A DNA stretch of 46,389 bases from an uncultured Oscillospiraceae bacterium (lineage in GTDB: Bacteria > Bacillota > Clostridia > Oscillospirales > Oscillospiraceae): contig CANQJZ010000015.1 of NCBI GenBank assembly GCA_947624385.1, positions 1 to 46,389 of the forward strand, given 5' to 3'. Positions 7,074-15,607 of this stretch are shown here, in pieces. The translations under genes were made by a program, and so were the position numbers. The number at the start of each line of letters is the position of its first letter. Positions within the stretch are counted from its first letter, which is position 1. The notes under the pieces were generated by a model that saw nothing but the letters and a program-made list of their open reading frames with translations, made no database searches and was not told where the DNA came from.

Positions 7074-7103
7074 TTGCGAACACCCTCTCCGGCATGCTAT
7101 CAT
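7074..7103 (+). promoter_or_regulatory. Promoter of the fucosidase operon
   Basis: TTGCGA (7074-7079) and TATCAT (7098-7103) are separated by 18 bases and lie 30 bases before the GH29 start. Confidence 0.5.
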
Positions 7104-7132
7104 TAGGCATCATCACATACCGGGAGGGCGTC

Positions 7133-8446
7133 ATGTATACGTTTGACAAGCGCGCATACGACCGGCGGGTCCGCTGGTTCCGTCAGGCCCGCTTCGGCCT
7201 TTTCTTCCACTTCGGGCTATACGCCATCCCCGCCCGGGGCGAGTGGGTCAGAAGCACCGAGCGCATGCCCGAGGAAGCATATATGCCATTTTTTGACAGC
7301 TTCGACCCTGTCCGTTTCGACGCCCGCGCCTGGGCCCGCGCCGCCAAAGACGCCGGGGCCGCGTACGCCGTGCTCACCGCCAAGCACCACGACGGCTTCT
7401 GCCTTTTCGACGCGGACAACACGGACTTCAAATCCACCCGCACCCCCTTTGGCCGGGACATCGTGCGGGAATTTCTGGACGCCTTTCGGGCCGAGGGGCT
7501 GAAGGTAGGGCTTTACTATTCCCTGCTGGACTGGCATCACCCGGACTACCCCCACTTTGGCGACCGCCACCACCCCATGCGGAATGACCCCACCCAGACC
7601 AACGACGGCCGGGTCTGGGAGCGGTATTTGACCTATATGCACGCCCAGGTGCGCCAGCTCTGCACCCAATACGGCAAGCTGGACCTGATGTGGTTCGATT
7701 TCAGCTACGACGACATGCTTGGCGAAAAGTGGCGGGCGGCGGAGCTGGCCGACATGGTCCGCACGCTCCAGCCGGACATCCTGCTCAACAACCGCCTGGA
7801 AGCCAGCGGCGAGGGCTTTGGCTCCCTCTACCGGTGCCAGCCCACCCCCTGGCACGGGGATCTCATCACCCCGGAGCAGATGATCCCGCCCGCCGGTCTG
7901 CGGGACATGCGGGGAGAGCCGCTCGTCTGGGAGAGCTGCGTCACCATGAACAACAGCTGGGGCTACGTGCGCACCGACAGGCACTACAAGAGCGCGGACC
8001 TGCTTATCAAGAAGCTGGTGGAGTGCGTGAGCAAGGGCGGCAACATGCTCCTGAACGTGGGACCCACCGCCGCCGGGGAGTTCCCCCCGGAAGCCACGGC
8101 CATCCTGGACCGGATAGGCCGCTGGATGGACAAAAACGCCGAGAGCATACGCGGCTGCGGTCCGGCGGGGCTTGACAAGCCCGAGTTTGGCCGCTTCACC
8201 CGCAACGGCAGCGCCCTGTATCTGCACATATTTGAAAACGCCCTGGGGCCGCTGCCCGTGCCCCAGGTGAAGCGGGACGATATCCTGTCGGCCACTATGC
8301 TCTCGGACGGCAGCGAAGTACCCCTCTCCGCCAGCTGGGTCCACAGCGACTACCCGGACGTGTGCTTTTTGGACCTGGGACCTGACCCGGCCCTGCCCGA
8401 TGGGACGGACACGGTGGTCAGGCTTCTGCTGAAGGAGGGCCGCTGA
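7133..8446 (+). CDS. GH29 alpha-L-fucosidase
   Basis: 437 residues, starting at the ATG of MYTFDKRAYD with GGGAGG 6 bases upstream; an earlier in-frame ATG (7049) lies before the promoter. It has GH29 landmarks: WFRQARFGLFFHFG near the N-terminus, TAKHHDGFCLF (about 82-92), and the nucleophile region KLDLMWFDFSYDD with D189. There is no signal peptide, so it acts in the cytoplasm on imported fucosylated oligosaccharides. The length matches bacterial GH29 enzymes that lack extra modules. Its stop overlaps the next start by one base (TGATG). FucO, encoded at 41382-42527, could handle the lactaldehyde from released fucose. Confidence 0.92.
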   Translation: MYTFDKRAYDRRVRWFRQARFGLFFHFGLYAIPARGEWVRSTERMPEEAYMPFFDSFDPVRFDARAWARAAKDAGAAYAVLTAKHHDGFCLFDADNTDFKSTRTPFGRDIVREFLDAFRAEGLKVGLYYSLLDWHHPDYPHFGDRHHPMRNDPTQTNDGRVWERYLTYMHAQVRQLCTQYGKLDLMWFDFSYDDMLGEKWRAAELADMVRTLQPDILLNNRLEASGEGFGSLYRCQPTPWHGDLITPEQMIPPAGLRDMRGEPLVWESCVTMNNSWGYVRTDRHYKSADLLIKKLVECVSKGGNMLLNVGPTAAGEFPPEATAILDRIGRWMDKNAESIRGCGPAGLDKPEFGRFTRNGSALYLHIFENALGPLPVPQVKRDDILSATMLSDGSEVPLSASWVHSDYPDVCFLDLGPDPALPDGTDTVVRLLLKEGR

Positions 8447-11001
8447 TGCTCTCTGACGGTTTGCGCCGTATGGCCGATGTCCGCTGGTCCAAGGCCCTGC
8501 CTGACCTGGGCAAGGCCGGACCCGCACTTGCAAGCGCCATCGCCGCCGAGCCGGACGGGGACATGCAGGCCCTTCTGGCCCTTGCCTACGGGACCCTGCC
8601 CATCTCCGACGCCGCCGGCGTACCCTTTTCCGTCATCCGCGGCTTTTGCGAGCACGCCCTCTTTCTGCGGGAAAACAGCCCCTTTTGCCGCAATATCCCG
8701 GAGGACATGTTTCTGCATTTCGTCTGGTACCCCCGGGTAAATTCCGAGGACCTGACCGACTGTCGGGCCTTTTTCTATGAGCGTCTGGCGTCGGAGGCAG
8801 CGGGGCTTGACGCCGAAGCGGCCATTTTGGCCGTGAACCGCTGGTGCGCACGGCACATGGCCTATCAGTCCACAGACCAGCGGACCGAGAGCCCCATGAC
8901 CGCCTACAGGACCGGCACGGGCCGGTGCGGCGAGGAGTCGGTGTTTCTGGTCACGGCCCTGCGCAGCGTAGGCATCCCCGCCCGGCAGGTGTATGTCCCC
9001 TGGTGGGCCCACTGTGACGACAACCATGCCTGGGTGGAGGCGTGGGACGGCGGACGCTGGCGGTTTCTGGGCGCGTGCGAGCCGGAGCCGGTGCTGGACC
9101 GGGGCTGGTTCTGCGACGCCGCCGCCAGGGCCCCTCTGGTCCACTACAGGACGTTTTTTGACTGCCGGCAGGGGGACCCGTTGGCGGAAATAAACGGCTC
9201 TGTGCGGCTGTACAGCGTGACAGACAGATATGCCCAAACCGGCCCCGTCACCGTGCGGGTGCTGGGCCCGGACGGCAAGCCCGCCGCCGGCGCGGAAATC
9301 GAGCTGGACGTACTGAATATGGCCGCCTTCCGCCCCATTTTGCGCGGCCGCTGCGATGAAAACGGCCGCTTCAGGGCCACCGTGGGCCTGTGCGACCTGC
9401 TGGCGGAGGCCTTCTCGGAGGGCCTCACCGCCTCCGCCCTTGTTCGGCCGTCAGCGGCCAGCGGCGAGACCGTGCTGACCCTTGGGCCGCCATCGGAGGG
9501 GACCGTTGATATGGACCTGGACCCGGCCCCGCCGTCGGCCCGGAACCGGGTCCCCCTGACGGCTGCCCAACAGGCGGAAACCGCCGCCCTGTTGGCCGAC
9601 TGCGCCGCCGCCAGGGCAGCGCGGGCCAGGGGCTGGCACAGGCCGGAATACGACCGGACGGAGCCGCCCTGGCCCAGGTTTTTCGCCCTGGCCGCCGGGA
9701 ACGGCCCGGAAATCTGGCGCTTCTACGCCGCCCATGAGGGCCCGGAGAGGGCTCTGGCGGCGGAGATGCTGGCCTCGATGGCGGAAAAGGACCTGCGGGA
9801 CGCGACCTTTGAAGTCCTGGAGGGCCACTTGCAGGCGGCCCTCCCCTGCGCGGGCGCGGAGCACTTCGCGGCGGAGGTCCTGAACCCCCGTATCGGCCTG
9901 GAGCCGCTGGAAAACTGGCGGCCCGCCATACTGGCCGCGCTGACCGATGACCAGAAAAGCGCCTACCGGGCCCATCCGGAGGCGCTCATGGAGCATATTC
10001 AGGCCAACTATCCCGCCCCGGCAGGCAGCCGGTACCCCGCCCTTTCCATGACGCCAGTGGCAATTATTTCCAGCGGTCTGGCGGATGAAATTGGCCGGAA
10101 AACGCTATTCGTGGCGGCGCTGCGGACTCTGGGCGTGCCCGCCCGGCTGGACCCATCGGACGGCTCGGCCCTGTACTGGCGGGACGGGGCGTATCACCCC
10201 GCCGACGGCTGTGACGCCGGAGCGGGCGCCGTGCTGCTCTCGCCTTCTGAGGGGGAACAGCCGGCCTATGGGAAGGACTGGTCCCTGGCGCGGCTCAAGG
10301 GCGACCGCTGGCGCGTTTTGGACCTGGCGGTCGAAGCGGGGCCCTGGCGGCTGCGCTTGCCCTCCGGGCATTACCGGCTCGTGACGACCCGGCGGCTGCC
10401 CAGCGGCAGGCAGCTTGTCCGCCTTGTGTCAACTTTTGTCCCAAATGGGGCAGGTATTGTCCTCCCCCGGGACATTCGCGAGGGGTCGTTAAAAGACATG
10501 CAGACCTTGATACCGCTGGAAAAATTGCAACTATGGGACATCGGCCTTGTCACCCCTGGGACATCTTGGGACAAGACGGGCGTTTACATTTTTCTCCGGC
10601 CGGGGGCCGAGCCGTCGGAGCACACGCTGCTGGAACTGGCCGACGCCGCCCCCGCCCTGCGGGCCCGGATGGATAAGGGGCTGGTCCTGTCGCTGGTGTT
10701 CCGGACGAGGCTGGAAACGAAAAGCCCCAACCTGAGGCGGGTCCTGGAGGCCCTGCCCGGCGCACGGGTACTCATGGACCCGGACGGTCAGGCGGAGGAA
10801 AAGCTGGCAAGGCAGCTGTTTTTAGAGCCCGGAGACCTGCCGCTGCTGGCCCTCATCGACAGCCGGCACCGGGGCCGCTTCGCCAGCGCCGGTTACCGGG
10901 TGGGCGCCGTGGACCTGGCTATCCGGCTGGCGGACCTGGTAATGGCCGAGGCAGAGAGGAACACACAAGGAGGTATACCCCATGGAGAAGATACTGTTTG
11001 A
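8446..11001 (+). CDS. Large transglutaminase-like domain protein
   Basis: 851 residues with no signal peptide or membrane helix. A transglutaminase-like domain (about 125-215) keeps an apparent catalytic triad: C161 (GRCGEESVF), H194 (DDNHAWVEAW) and D201. A beta-sandwich segment (about 260-325; PVTVRVLGPDGKPAAGAEI) resembles carboxypeptidase-regulatory/MG-like domains. A second, degenerate transglutaminase-like half (about 520-590) has TLFVAALRTLGVPARL but no cysteine at the active position. The C-terminus (about 690-840) looks thioredoxin-like without CxxC. Such proteins occur near glycosidases in Clostridia and are often named only 'transglutaminase domain-containing'. The substrate is unknown. 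It is translationally coupled to the fucosidase and overlaps cutC by 20 bases. Confidence 0.8.
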   Translation: MLSDGLRRMADVRWSKALPDLGKAGPALASAIAAEPDGDMQALLALAYGTLPISDAAGVPFSVIRGFCEHALFLRENSPFCRNIPEDMFLHFVWYPRVNSEDLTDCRAFFYERLASEAAGLDAEAAILAVNRWCARHMAYQSTDQRTESPMTAYRTGTGRCGEESVFLVTALRSVGIPARQVYVPWWAHCDDNHAWVEAWDGGRWRFLGACEPEPVLDRGWFCDAAARAPLVHYRTFFDCRQGDPLAEINGSVRLYSVTDRYAQTGPVTVRVLGPDGKPAAGAEIELDVLNMAAFRPILRGRCDENGRFRATVGLCDLLAEAFSEGLTASALVRPSAASGETVLTLGPPSEGTVDMDLDPAPPSARNRVPLTAAQQAETAALLADCAAARAARARGWHRPEYDRTEPPWPRFFALAAGNGPEIWRFYAAHEGPERALAAEMLASMAEKDLRDATFEVLEGHLQAALPCAGAEHFAAEVLNPRIGLEPLENWRPAILAALTDDQKSAYRAHPEALMEHIQANYPAPAGSRYPALSMTPVAIISSGLADEIGRKTLFVAALRTLGVPARLDPSDGSALYWRDGAYHPADGCDAGAGAVLLSPSEGEQPAYGKDWSLARLKGDRWRVLDLAVEAGPWRLRLPSGHYRLVTTRRLPSGRQLVRLVSTFVPNGAGIVLPRDIREGSLKDMQTLIPLEKLQLWDIGLVTPGTSWDKTGVYIFLRPGAEPSEHTLLELADAAPALRARMDKGLVLSLVFRTRLETKSPNLRRVLEALPGARVLMDPDGQAEEKLARQLFLEPGDLPLLALIDSRHRGRFASAGYRVGAVDLAIRLADLVMAEAERNTQGGIPHGEDTV

Positions 11002-11731
11002 GGCGTGCTGCGGCTCCGCCGCCGACGCCATCGCCGCCTATAAAGGCGGCGCGGACCGGGTGGAGCTGAACGCCGACCTCTTTCACGGCGGGCTCACCCC
11101 CACCCTGGGCGCGCTGCGGACGGTAAAAAAGCACGCCCCCGCCCTGCCGGTGATGTGCATGGTCCGGCCAAGGGAGGGCGGGTTTTGCTATACCGAGACG
11201 GAGTTCGAGACCATGCTGGAGGACGCTCGGCTGTTCGTGGAAAACGGGGCCGACGGCATCGTATTCGGCTTTTTGCGGCCAGACGGTGCGGTGGACGCGG
11301 ACCGCTGCCGGGAGATGCTGGCAGTCATCGGGGAGAGGCAGTCCGTATTCCACCGGGCCATCGACGTGACGCCGGACGTGATGGCGGCGCTGGACACGCT
11401 CATAGACCTGGACGTGACAAGGGTGCTGACCAGCGGGCAGAGGCCCACGGCCCCCGAGGGGGCCGCGACCATCCGGGCGATGATAGAGCACGCCGCCGGC
11501 CGCATTGAAATTTTACCCGGCGGGGGCGTCACGGCGGAAAACGCCGCCTGGTGCCGGGATACCATTGGGACAAAATGCCTGCACGCCGCCATGCACCGCA
11601 CCGCCTATGACCACAGCTGCGACGGCAACCCGGCCATATACTTCGGCGGCGCGGTCTATCCCCCGGAGGACCGGTACCTGCTCACCCATGCGGAGGACAT
11701 CGGGGCGTTCCTGCGTCAGGCCAACGGGTGA
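10982..11731 (+). CDS. cutC: CutC family protein
   Basis: 249 residues with the CutC TIM-barrel signature throughout: LFEACCGSAADAIAAYKGGA, RVELNADLFHGGLTPTLG, VMCMVRPREGGFCY, FHRAIDVTPD, RVLTSGQ and ILPGGGVTAEN. An AAGGAGG site precedes the ATG inside the end of the previous gene. CutC was first linked to copper handling, but its biochemical role is unsettled, and in Firmicutes it is often found among carbohydrate genes, as here. It closes the fucosidase operon; a new promoter starts 16 bases downstream. Confidence 0.93.
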   Translation: MEKILFEACCGSAADAIAAYKGGADRVELNADLFHGGLTPTLGALRTVKKHAPALPVMCMVRPREGGFCYTETEFETMLEDARLFVENGADGIVFGFLRPDGAVDADRCREMLAVIGERQSVFHRAIDVTPDVMAALDTLIDLDVTRVLTSGQRPTAPEGAATIRAMIEHAAGRIEILPGGGVTAENAAWCRDTIGTKCLHAAMHRTAYDHSCDGNPAIYFGGAVYPPEDRYLLTHAEDIGAFLRQANG

Positions 11732-11746
11732 GCGATTGGTTTTCTA

Positions 11747-11776
11747 TTGACAGGAGCGGGGCGGAGCTTATATAAT
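11747..11776 (+). promoter_or_regulatory. Consensus promoter of the GH26-LacI-epimerase operon
   Basis: Perfect TTGACA (11747-11752) and perfect TATAAT (11771-11776) boxes are separated by 18 bases. This is the best promoter in the window and implies strong transcription that needs a repressor. Confidence 0.85.
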
Positions 11777-11784
11777 GAGGGTAA

Positions 11785-11806
11785 TTAAGCTAAAAATTTA
11801 GGTTAA
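11785..11806 (+). promoter_or_regulatory. Palindromic operator downstream of the promoter
   Basis: A 22-base inverted repeat: half-site TTAAGCTAAA, two-base centre AA, half-site TTTAGGTTAA; 18 of 22 positions are symmetric. It begins about 2 bases after the expected transcription start, where a repressor would block initiation. The LacI-type regulator encoded two genes downstream is the natural candidate, giving autoregulation. Confidence 0.65.
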
Positions 11807-11825
11807 GAAAAGAAAGGAGCCGCTT

Positions 11826-12764
11826 ATGCAGACCCCTGTCGATCCCCTGGCGACGCCAAGCGCCAGGAAGCTTTTGAACTATCTGTCGGACATAGCGGGC
11901 AAGGCCATCGTCACCGGCCAGCACACCCAGACCGTGCCCATGGAGGAGCTCGCGTACATCCGCCAGGTCACCGGGCGGGAACCGCTGCTCCGGGGCTTTG
12001 AGCTGCTGGCCTACTCCCCCAACATCAACTACGGCGATATGAGCCAGGCGTGCCTGACGGAGATCGTGGAGGACCGGAACACCCTGGAGCTGGCCCTGGA
12101 ATGGGGCCGGAAGCGGGAGGGCATCGTGACCTTCACGTTCCACTGGTACTCCCCTCTCGGCGGGCGGGACAAGGCCTTTTACGCCGAGAACACGGACTTC
12201 GACGCACGGCGGGTGCTAATGGACGGAACGCCGGAGCGGGCGGCATTTTACCACGACATGGACCATATGGCCGCGCTTTTGAAGCCCTTCATGGACGAGG
12301 ACATCCCGGTGCTGTGGCGGCCATTTCACGAGTCGGACGGGACGTGGTTCTGGTGGGGCGCGAAAGGGCCAGCCGTGGCAAAGGAGCTTTATAAGCTCAT
12401 GTTCGACCACTTCACTAAGGTGCATGGACTGCACGACCTGATATGGGTGTGGAACTGCCGGCTGGCGGATGGCTGGCCGGGAGAGGAATATGTGGACGTG
12501 GTATCCCTGGACGAATACCTGCCCGAGTACGCCCCCACGGATTACCGGGAGCAGTATGAGACCCTTATAGCCGCCACCACGCGCAATAAGGTGGCCGCGC
12601 TGGCGGAGATCGGGGTCCTGCCCGATATGACGCTGTTGGAGCAAAGCCGTATCCCTTGGGCCTATTTCATGACCTGGTCCAAGGAGTTCTGCATCGGCGA
12701 GAGCAAAAACAGCAACGATGCCCTGCGGAAGGTCTACGCCAGCGACTACGCCGTCAAGCGCTGA
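11826..12764 (+). CDS. Cytoplasmic GH26 beta-mannanase/mannosidase
   Basis: 312 residues without a signal peptide, starting at an ATG preceded by GAAAGGAG. GH26 features: TGQHTQ near the N-terminus, FTFHWYSPLGG, acid/base E169 in LWRPFHESDGTWFWWG, and the nucleophile E261 in ALAEIG. It should cut beta-1,4-mannosidic links in imported mannooligosaccharides. A GH26 catalytic domain with no accessory module and no export signal suggests trimming of short substrates rather than attack on polymer. It shares its operon with a repressor and a 2-epimerase. The secreted GH26 at 34073-35545 would provide the oligosaccharides. Confidence 0.9.
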   Translation: MQTPVDPLATPSARKLLNYLSDIAGKAIVTGQHTQTVPMEELAYIRQVTGREPLLRGFELLAYSPNINYGDMSQACLTEIVEDRNTLELALEWGRKREGIVTFTFHWYSPLGGRDKAFYAENTDFDARRVLMDGTPERAAFYHDMDHMAALLKPFMDEDIPVLWRPFHESDGTWFWWGAKGPAVAKELYKLMFDHFTKVHGLHDLIWVWNCRLADGWPGEEYVDVVSLDEYLPEYAPTDYREQYETLIAATTRNKVAALAEIGVLPDMTLLEQSRIPWAYFMTWSKEFCIGESKNSNDALRKVYASDYAVKR

Positions 12765-12774
12765 GGTGCCGAGC

Positions 12775-13779
12775 ATGGACAAAAAAGTGCGGATGGAGGA
12801 CATCGCCAAAAAGCTGGGCGTGAGCGTGGTGTCCGTATCCAAGGCGCTGGCCGGGAAGGACGGGGTCAGCGAGCGGACACGGGCGAAAATATTGGAGACG
12901 GCCAGCCAAATGGGCTATGTGCCCCTGCGGACAAGGGAGCACAACGCCGAGCGGGCCAGCTCCGGCAACATCGGTATTCTGGTGGCAGACCAGTTCTTCG
13001 CCGACAACACGTTTTACTCCAATCTATACCGCAATCTGGTGACCCGGTGCAGCGAGTGCGGCTATTCCGCGCTGCTGGAGCTGGTGACGGCGGAGGCGGA
13101 GGCGAAGCGGTCCCTGCCCGTGATGATACAGCGCAAAAAGGTGGACGGGCTGATCTTTCTGGGCGAGCTGGACCGGGACTATATGCGCATGGTGTGCGCA
13201 TGCGCGCTGCCATACGTGCTGCTGGATTTTTACGACGAGGACCTGGCGGCGTGCAGCGTGACAAGCGACAATGTGACCGGCGGGTGCCGGGTCACGGAGC
13301 ACCTGCTGGACACGGGACGGGACCGTATCGGCTTTGTGGGCAGCATCCTGTCCACCAGCTCCATCATGGACAGGTACCTGGGCTACTGCAAGGCTCTGCA
13401 CCGGGCGGGGCTGACGGCCCGGCCGGATTGGCTGCTGGAGGACCGACAGGGGCGCACCACCTATATCCCCCTGGTCCTGCCGGAGGAAATGCCCCAGGCG
13501 TTCGTGTGCAACTGCGACGAGGCCGCGCTGCGGCTCATCGACGCGCTGACAAAGGCGGGCTTCCGGGTGCCGGAGGACGTGGCCGTGGCCGGATACGACG
13601 ATTATCACCAGGACAAGCCGGGGTTCCCGCCGCTGACCACGTATCGGGTCAACACAAAGGACATGGGCCGTATCGCCGTCAACCAGCTCATCGGCCAGAT
13701 CAACGGCGAGCCGGTCATCGCGGAAAATATCGTCGTGGGCGGGCGTATCATCCTGCGCCGCTCCACGGCCGCCGAATAG
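12775..13779 (+). CDS. LacI-family transcriptional repressor
   Basis: 334 residues. The N-terminal helix-turn-helix (VRMEDIAKKLGVSVVSVSKALAG, about 5-27) with the hinge region is classic LacI; it is followed by a periplasmic-binding-protein-like sensor domain (about 60-330). The ATG at 12775 lies 10 bases after the GH26 stop and has a weak GAGGTG site; an earlier in-frame ATG would overlap GH26 by 47 bases. The ligand is presumably a manno-oligosaccharide or related sugar, inferred from the operon. The palindrome at 11785-11806 is its likely operator. Confidence 0.9.
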   Translation: MDKKVRMEDIAKKLGVSVVSVSKALAGKDGVSERTRAKILETASQMGYVPLRTREHNAERASSGNIGILVADQFFADNTFYSNLYRNLVTRCSECGYSALLELVTAEAEAKRSLPVMIQRKKVDGLIFLGELDRDYMRMVCACALPYVLLDFYDEDLAACSVTSDNVTGGCRVTEHLLDTGRDRIGFVGSILSTSSIMDRYLGYCKALHRAGLTARPDWLLEDRQGRTTYIPLVLPEEMPQAFVCNCDEAALRLIDALTKAGFRVPEDVAVAGYDDYHQDKPGFPPLTTYRVNTKDMGRIAVNQLIGQINGEPVIAENIVVGGRIILRRSTAAE

Positions 13780-13791
13780 GAGGGTTTTTGC

Positions 13792-14976
13792 ATGGAAAAA
13801 ATCGCCGCCGCGGCCAAGCGGCATTTGGAAGGGGTCATCCTGCCTTTCTGGACGGTCCTGAAGGACGATGAATACGGGGGCTATTACGGCTATATGGGTC
13901 AGGATCTGGTCCTGGACAAAAAGGCGGAAAAGGGCTGCATTTTGAATAGCCGTATCCTCTGGTTCTTCTCAAGGGCCAGCATGGACCTGGGCCGGGAGGA
14001 CCTGCGGCCATACGCCGAGCACGCCTACCGGTTCCTGGCGGACCGCTGCCTGGACCGGCAAAACGGGGGCGTCTATTGGAGCTGCACCTATGACGGAAAG
14101 CCCATGGACACCACCAAGCACACCTATAACCAGGCCTTCGCCATCTACGCGCTGGCGGCCTATTACCGGCTCACCGGCTCTGACGAGGCCAAGGACATGG
14201 CGCTGGGGCTTTTCCGGGTCATCGAGGAACACTGCACCGACGCCGTGGGCTATTTGGAGGCGTTCACCGCCGATTGGGGGCCGGAATCCAACGAAAAGCT
14301 CAGCGAAAACGGCGTCATGGCCGCCAAGACGATGAATACGCTGCTGCACGTGTTCGAGGGGTACTCCGGGCTGTACGAGGCCACCCATGATGAGGCCGTG
14401 GGCAGGGCCATGGAGCGGATACTGGATATCTACGAGAAGAAGATATACTCCCCCGCTCTGAAAAGGCAGCTGGTGTTCTTCGACGAAAATTATAACTCCA
14501 TCATCGATCTCTACAGCTACGGCCACGACATCGAGTCAAGCTGGCTCATGGACTGGGGCTGCGGTCTGCTGGGAGATGATGACCGCATGGGGCGTATCGC
14601 GGCCATTGACAGGGATATGGCACAGGCGGTGTACGACGCGGCGTACAGCTATGATTCGCTGGCCAACGAGTGCGACAGGGGCGTGGTCAACGAGACGCGT
14701 ATCTGGTGGGTCCAGGCGGAGACGGTGCTGGGGCTGGTGAATCTGTGGGAAAAGCTGCCAAACGAGACAAAATACCGGGACGCGGCCGCGGCCACGTTCC
14801 GGTTCATCGAGGAAAAGCAGACGGACCACCGGCCGGGAAGCGAGTGGTTCCACTCCGTGGACAAGTTCGGCAAACCCCTGCCGGGGTATCCCATTCTCGA
14901 GCCGTGGAAGTGTCCCTATCATAACGGGCGGATGTGCATGGAGCTGATGCGCCGGGACCCGGAGATATACGTGTGA
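13792..14976 (+). CDS. Cellobiose/mannobiose 2-epimerase (AGE family)
   Basis: 394 residues with the (alpha/alpha)6-barrel pattern of N-acylglucosamine 2-epimerases and cellobiose 2-epimerases: NSRILWFFSRA, HTYNQAFAIYAL, YSYGHDIESSWLM and PILEPWKCPYHNGRMCMEL, which supply the conserved catalytic histidines. Length and motifs fit cellobiose 2-epimerase better than the renin-binding-protein type. In known beta-mannan pathways it converts mannobiose to mannosyl-glucose for a GH130 phosphorylase. No GH130 gene is present in this window. A GGAGGG site precedes the ATG; it is the last gene of the operon with GH26 and LacI. Confidence 0.88.
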   Translation: MEKIAAAAKRHLEGVILPFWTVLKDDEYGGYYGYMGQDLVLDKKAEKGCILNSRILWFFSRASMDLGREDLRPYAEHAYRFLADRCLDRQNGGVYWSCTYDGKPMDTTKHTYNQAFAIYALAAYYRLTGSDEAKDMALGLFRVIEEHCTDAVGYLEAFTADWGPESNEKLSENGVMAAKTMNTLLHVFEGYSGLYEATHDEAVGRAMERILDIYEKKIYSPALKRQLVFFDENYNSIIDLYSYGHDIESSWLMDWGCGLLGDDDRMGRIAAIDRDMAQAVYDAAYSYDSLANECDRGVVNETRIWWVQAETVLGLVNLWEKLPNETKYRDAAAATFRFIEEKQTDHRPGSEWFHSVDKFGKPLPGYPILEPWKCPYHNGRMCMELMRRDPEIYV

Positions 14977-14999
14977 CAGCAGCGGGGAAAGAATAAACG

Positions 15000-15028
15000 T
15001 TGCGCTTTTTGGTCATGTGTGGTATGAT
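15000..15028 (+). promoter_or_regulatory. Promoter of the RRXRR-like small gene
   Basis: TTGCGC (15000-15005) and TATGAT (15023-15028) with 17-base spacing. The transcript would start near 15035 and carry a repeated GGCACCCATC..AAAAAACG leader. Confidence 0.55.
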
Positions 15029-15039
15029 CGTAATTGGCC

Positions 15040-15114
15040 GGGGGACGGCACCCATCACAAAAAACGGCGGCCTGTAGATCCTGACAGTGGGGGTGGCACC
15101 CATCGAAAAAAACG
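15040..15114 (+). repeat. Imperfect direct repeat in the leader of the RRXRR-like gene
   Basis: Two copies of GGGGG-A/T-(C)-GGCACCCATC-NN-AAAAAACG lie at 15040-15066 and 15089-15114, about 49 bases apart and differing by one indel and a few substitutions. GGCCG/CGGCC arms flank the first copy (15036-15073), so it could fold. The second copy covers the start region of the gene. Confidence 0.6.
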
Positions 15115-15593
15115 TGCGTGTCATGGATGAAAACGGAAATCAATATGAATCGACCTGGCCTAAAAGGGCAAGAGGGCTTGTCAAAAGCGGGAGGGCGCGA
15201 TTCATGGACGAAAACACCATATGTCTCGCGTCCCCGCCAAATTTCGATTTGGAGGAACACGAAATGAGCGATACCACTACCAATACCAACGGCAACGTGA
15301 TGGAATACAGCATCCCCTGGCTGCTGCGCCAGATCGCGGCCATGCAGAGCGAGACGACGTACATCCACGAGGCCATCGAAAAGCTGAACGAAATGTCCGA
15401 CGGGGACAGCGGCGAGCCGGGCTCCCCCGGCAACATCCAGGGCTGGGCCAAGGCCGAGGCGCTGGGCGACATCGTAAAATCCCGGGAGACCACCAACCAG
15501 CAGCTTTTGAGCTTCTACAACAAGGTGTATGACGATCTGTCCGGCCGGCCGAAGCTGGTGACGATCGCCCCAGGCGAGCCGCACAATGAATAA
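15087..15593 (+). CDS. Small protein with RRXRR-like N-terminus
   Basis: Up to 168 residues from a GTG without a clear ribosome-binding site. The N-terminal ~45 residues (RVMDENGNQYESTWPKRARG, then LVKSGRARFMDENTICLA) resemble the arginine-rich RRXRR pattern known from IscB-type proteins (P..RAR.L...GRA.....TI.L), but no nuclease domain follows. A second ATG at 15264 (MSDTTTNTNG) has a strong TTTGGAGGA site and would give a 109-residue protein without that domain. The C-terminal part has a helical stretch (IPWLLRQIAAMQSETTYIHE), a glycine-rich GEPGSPGN turn and another helix. Function unknown. It is monocistronic, with its own promoter and terminator. Confidence 0.65.
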   Translation: MGVAPIEKNVRVMDENGNQYESTWPKRARGLVKSGRARFMDENTICLASPPNFDLEEHEMSDTTTNTNGNVMEYSIPWLLRQIAAMQSETTYIHEAIEKLNEMSDGDSGEPGSPGNIQGWAKAEALGDIVKSRETTNQQLLSFYNKVYDDLSGRPKLVTIAPGEPHNE

Positions 15594-15607
15594 GTGACCC
15601 AAGCGAG

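Noticed and set aside
7217..8533. Minus-strand open frame of 438 codons opposite GH29
   Set aside because: Shadow of the fucosidase gene, crossing into the next gene without any family similarity.
15029..15086. Known riboswitch class before the RRXRR-like gene
   Set aside because: I compared the leader by eye with c-di-GMP, TPP, SAM and glycine riboswitch signatures and saw none of their conserved cores; it is reported only as a repeat.
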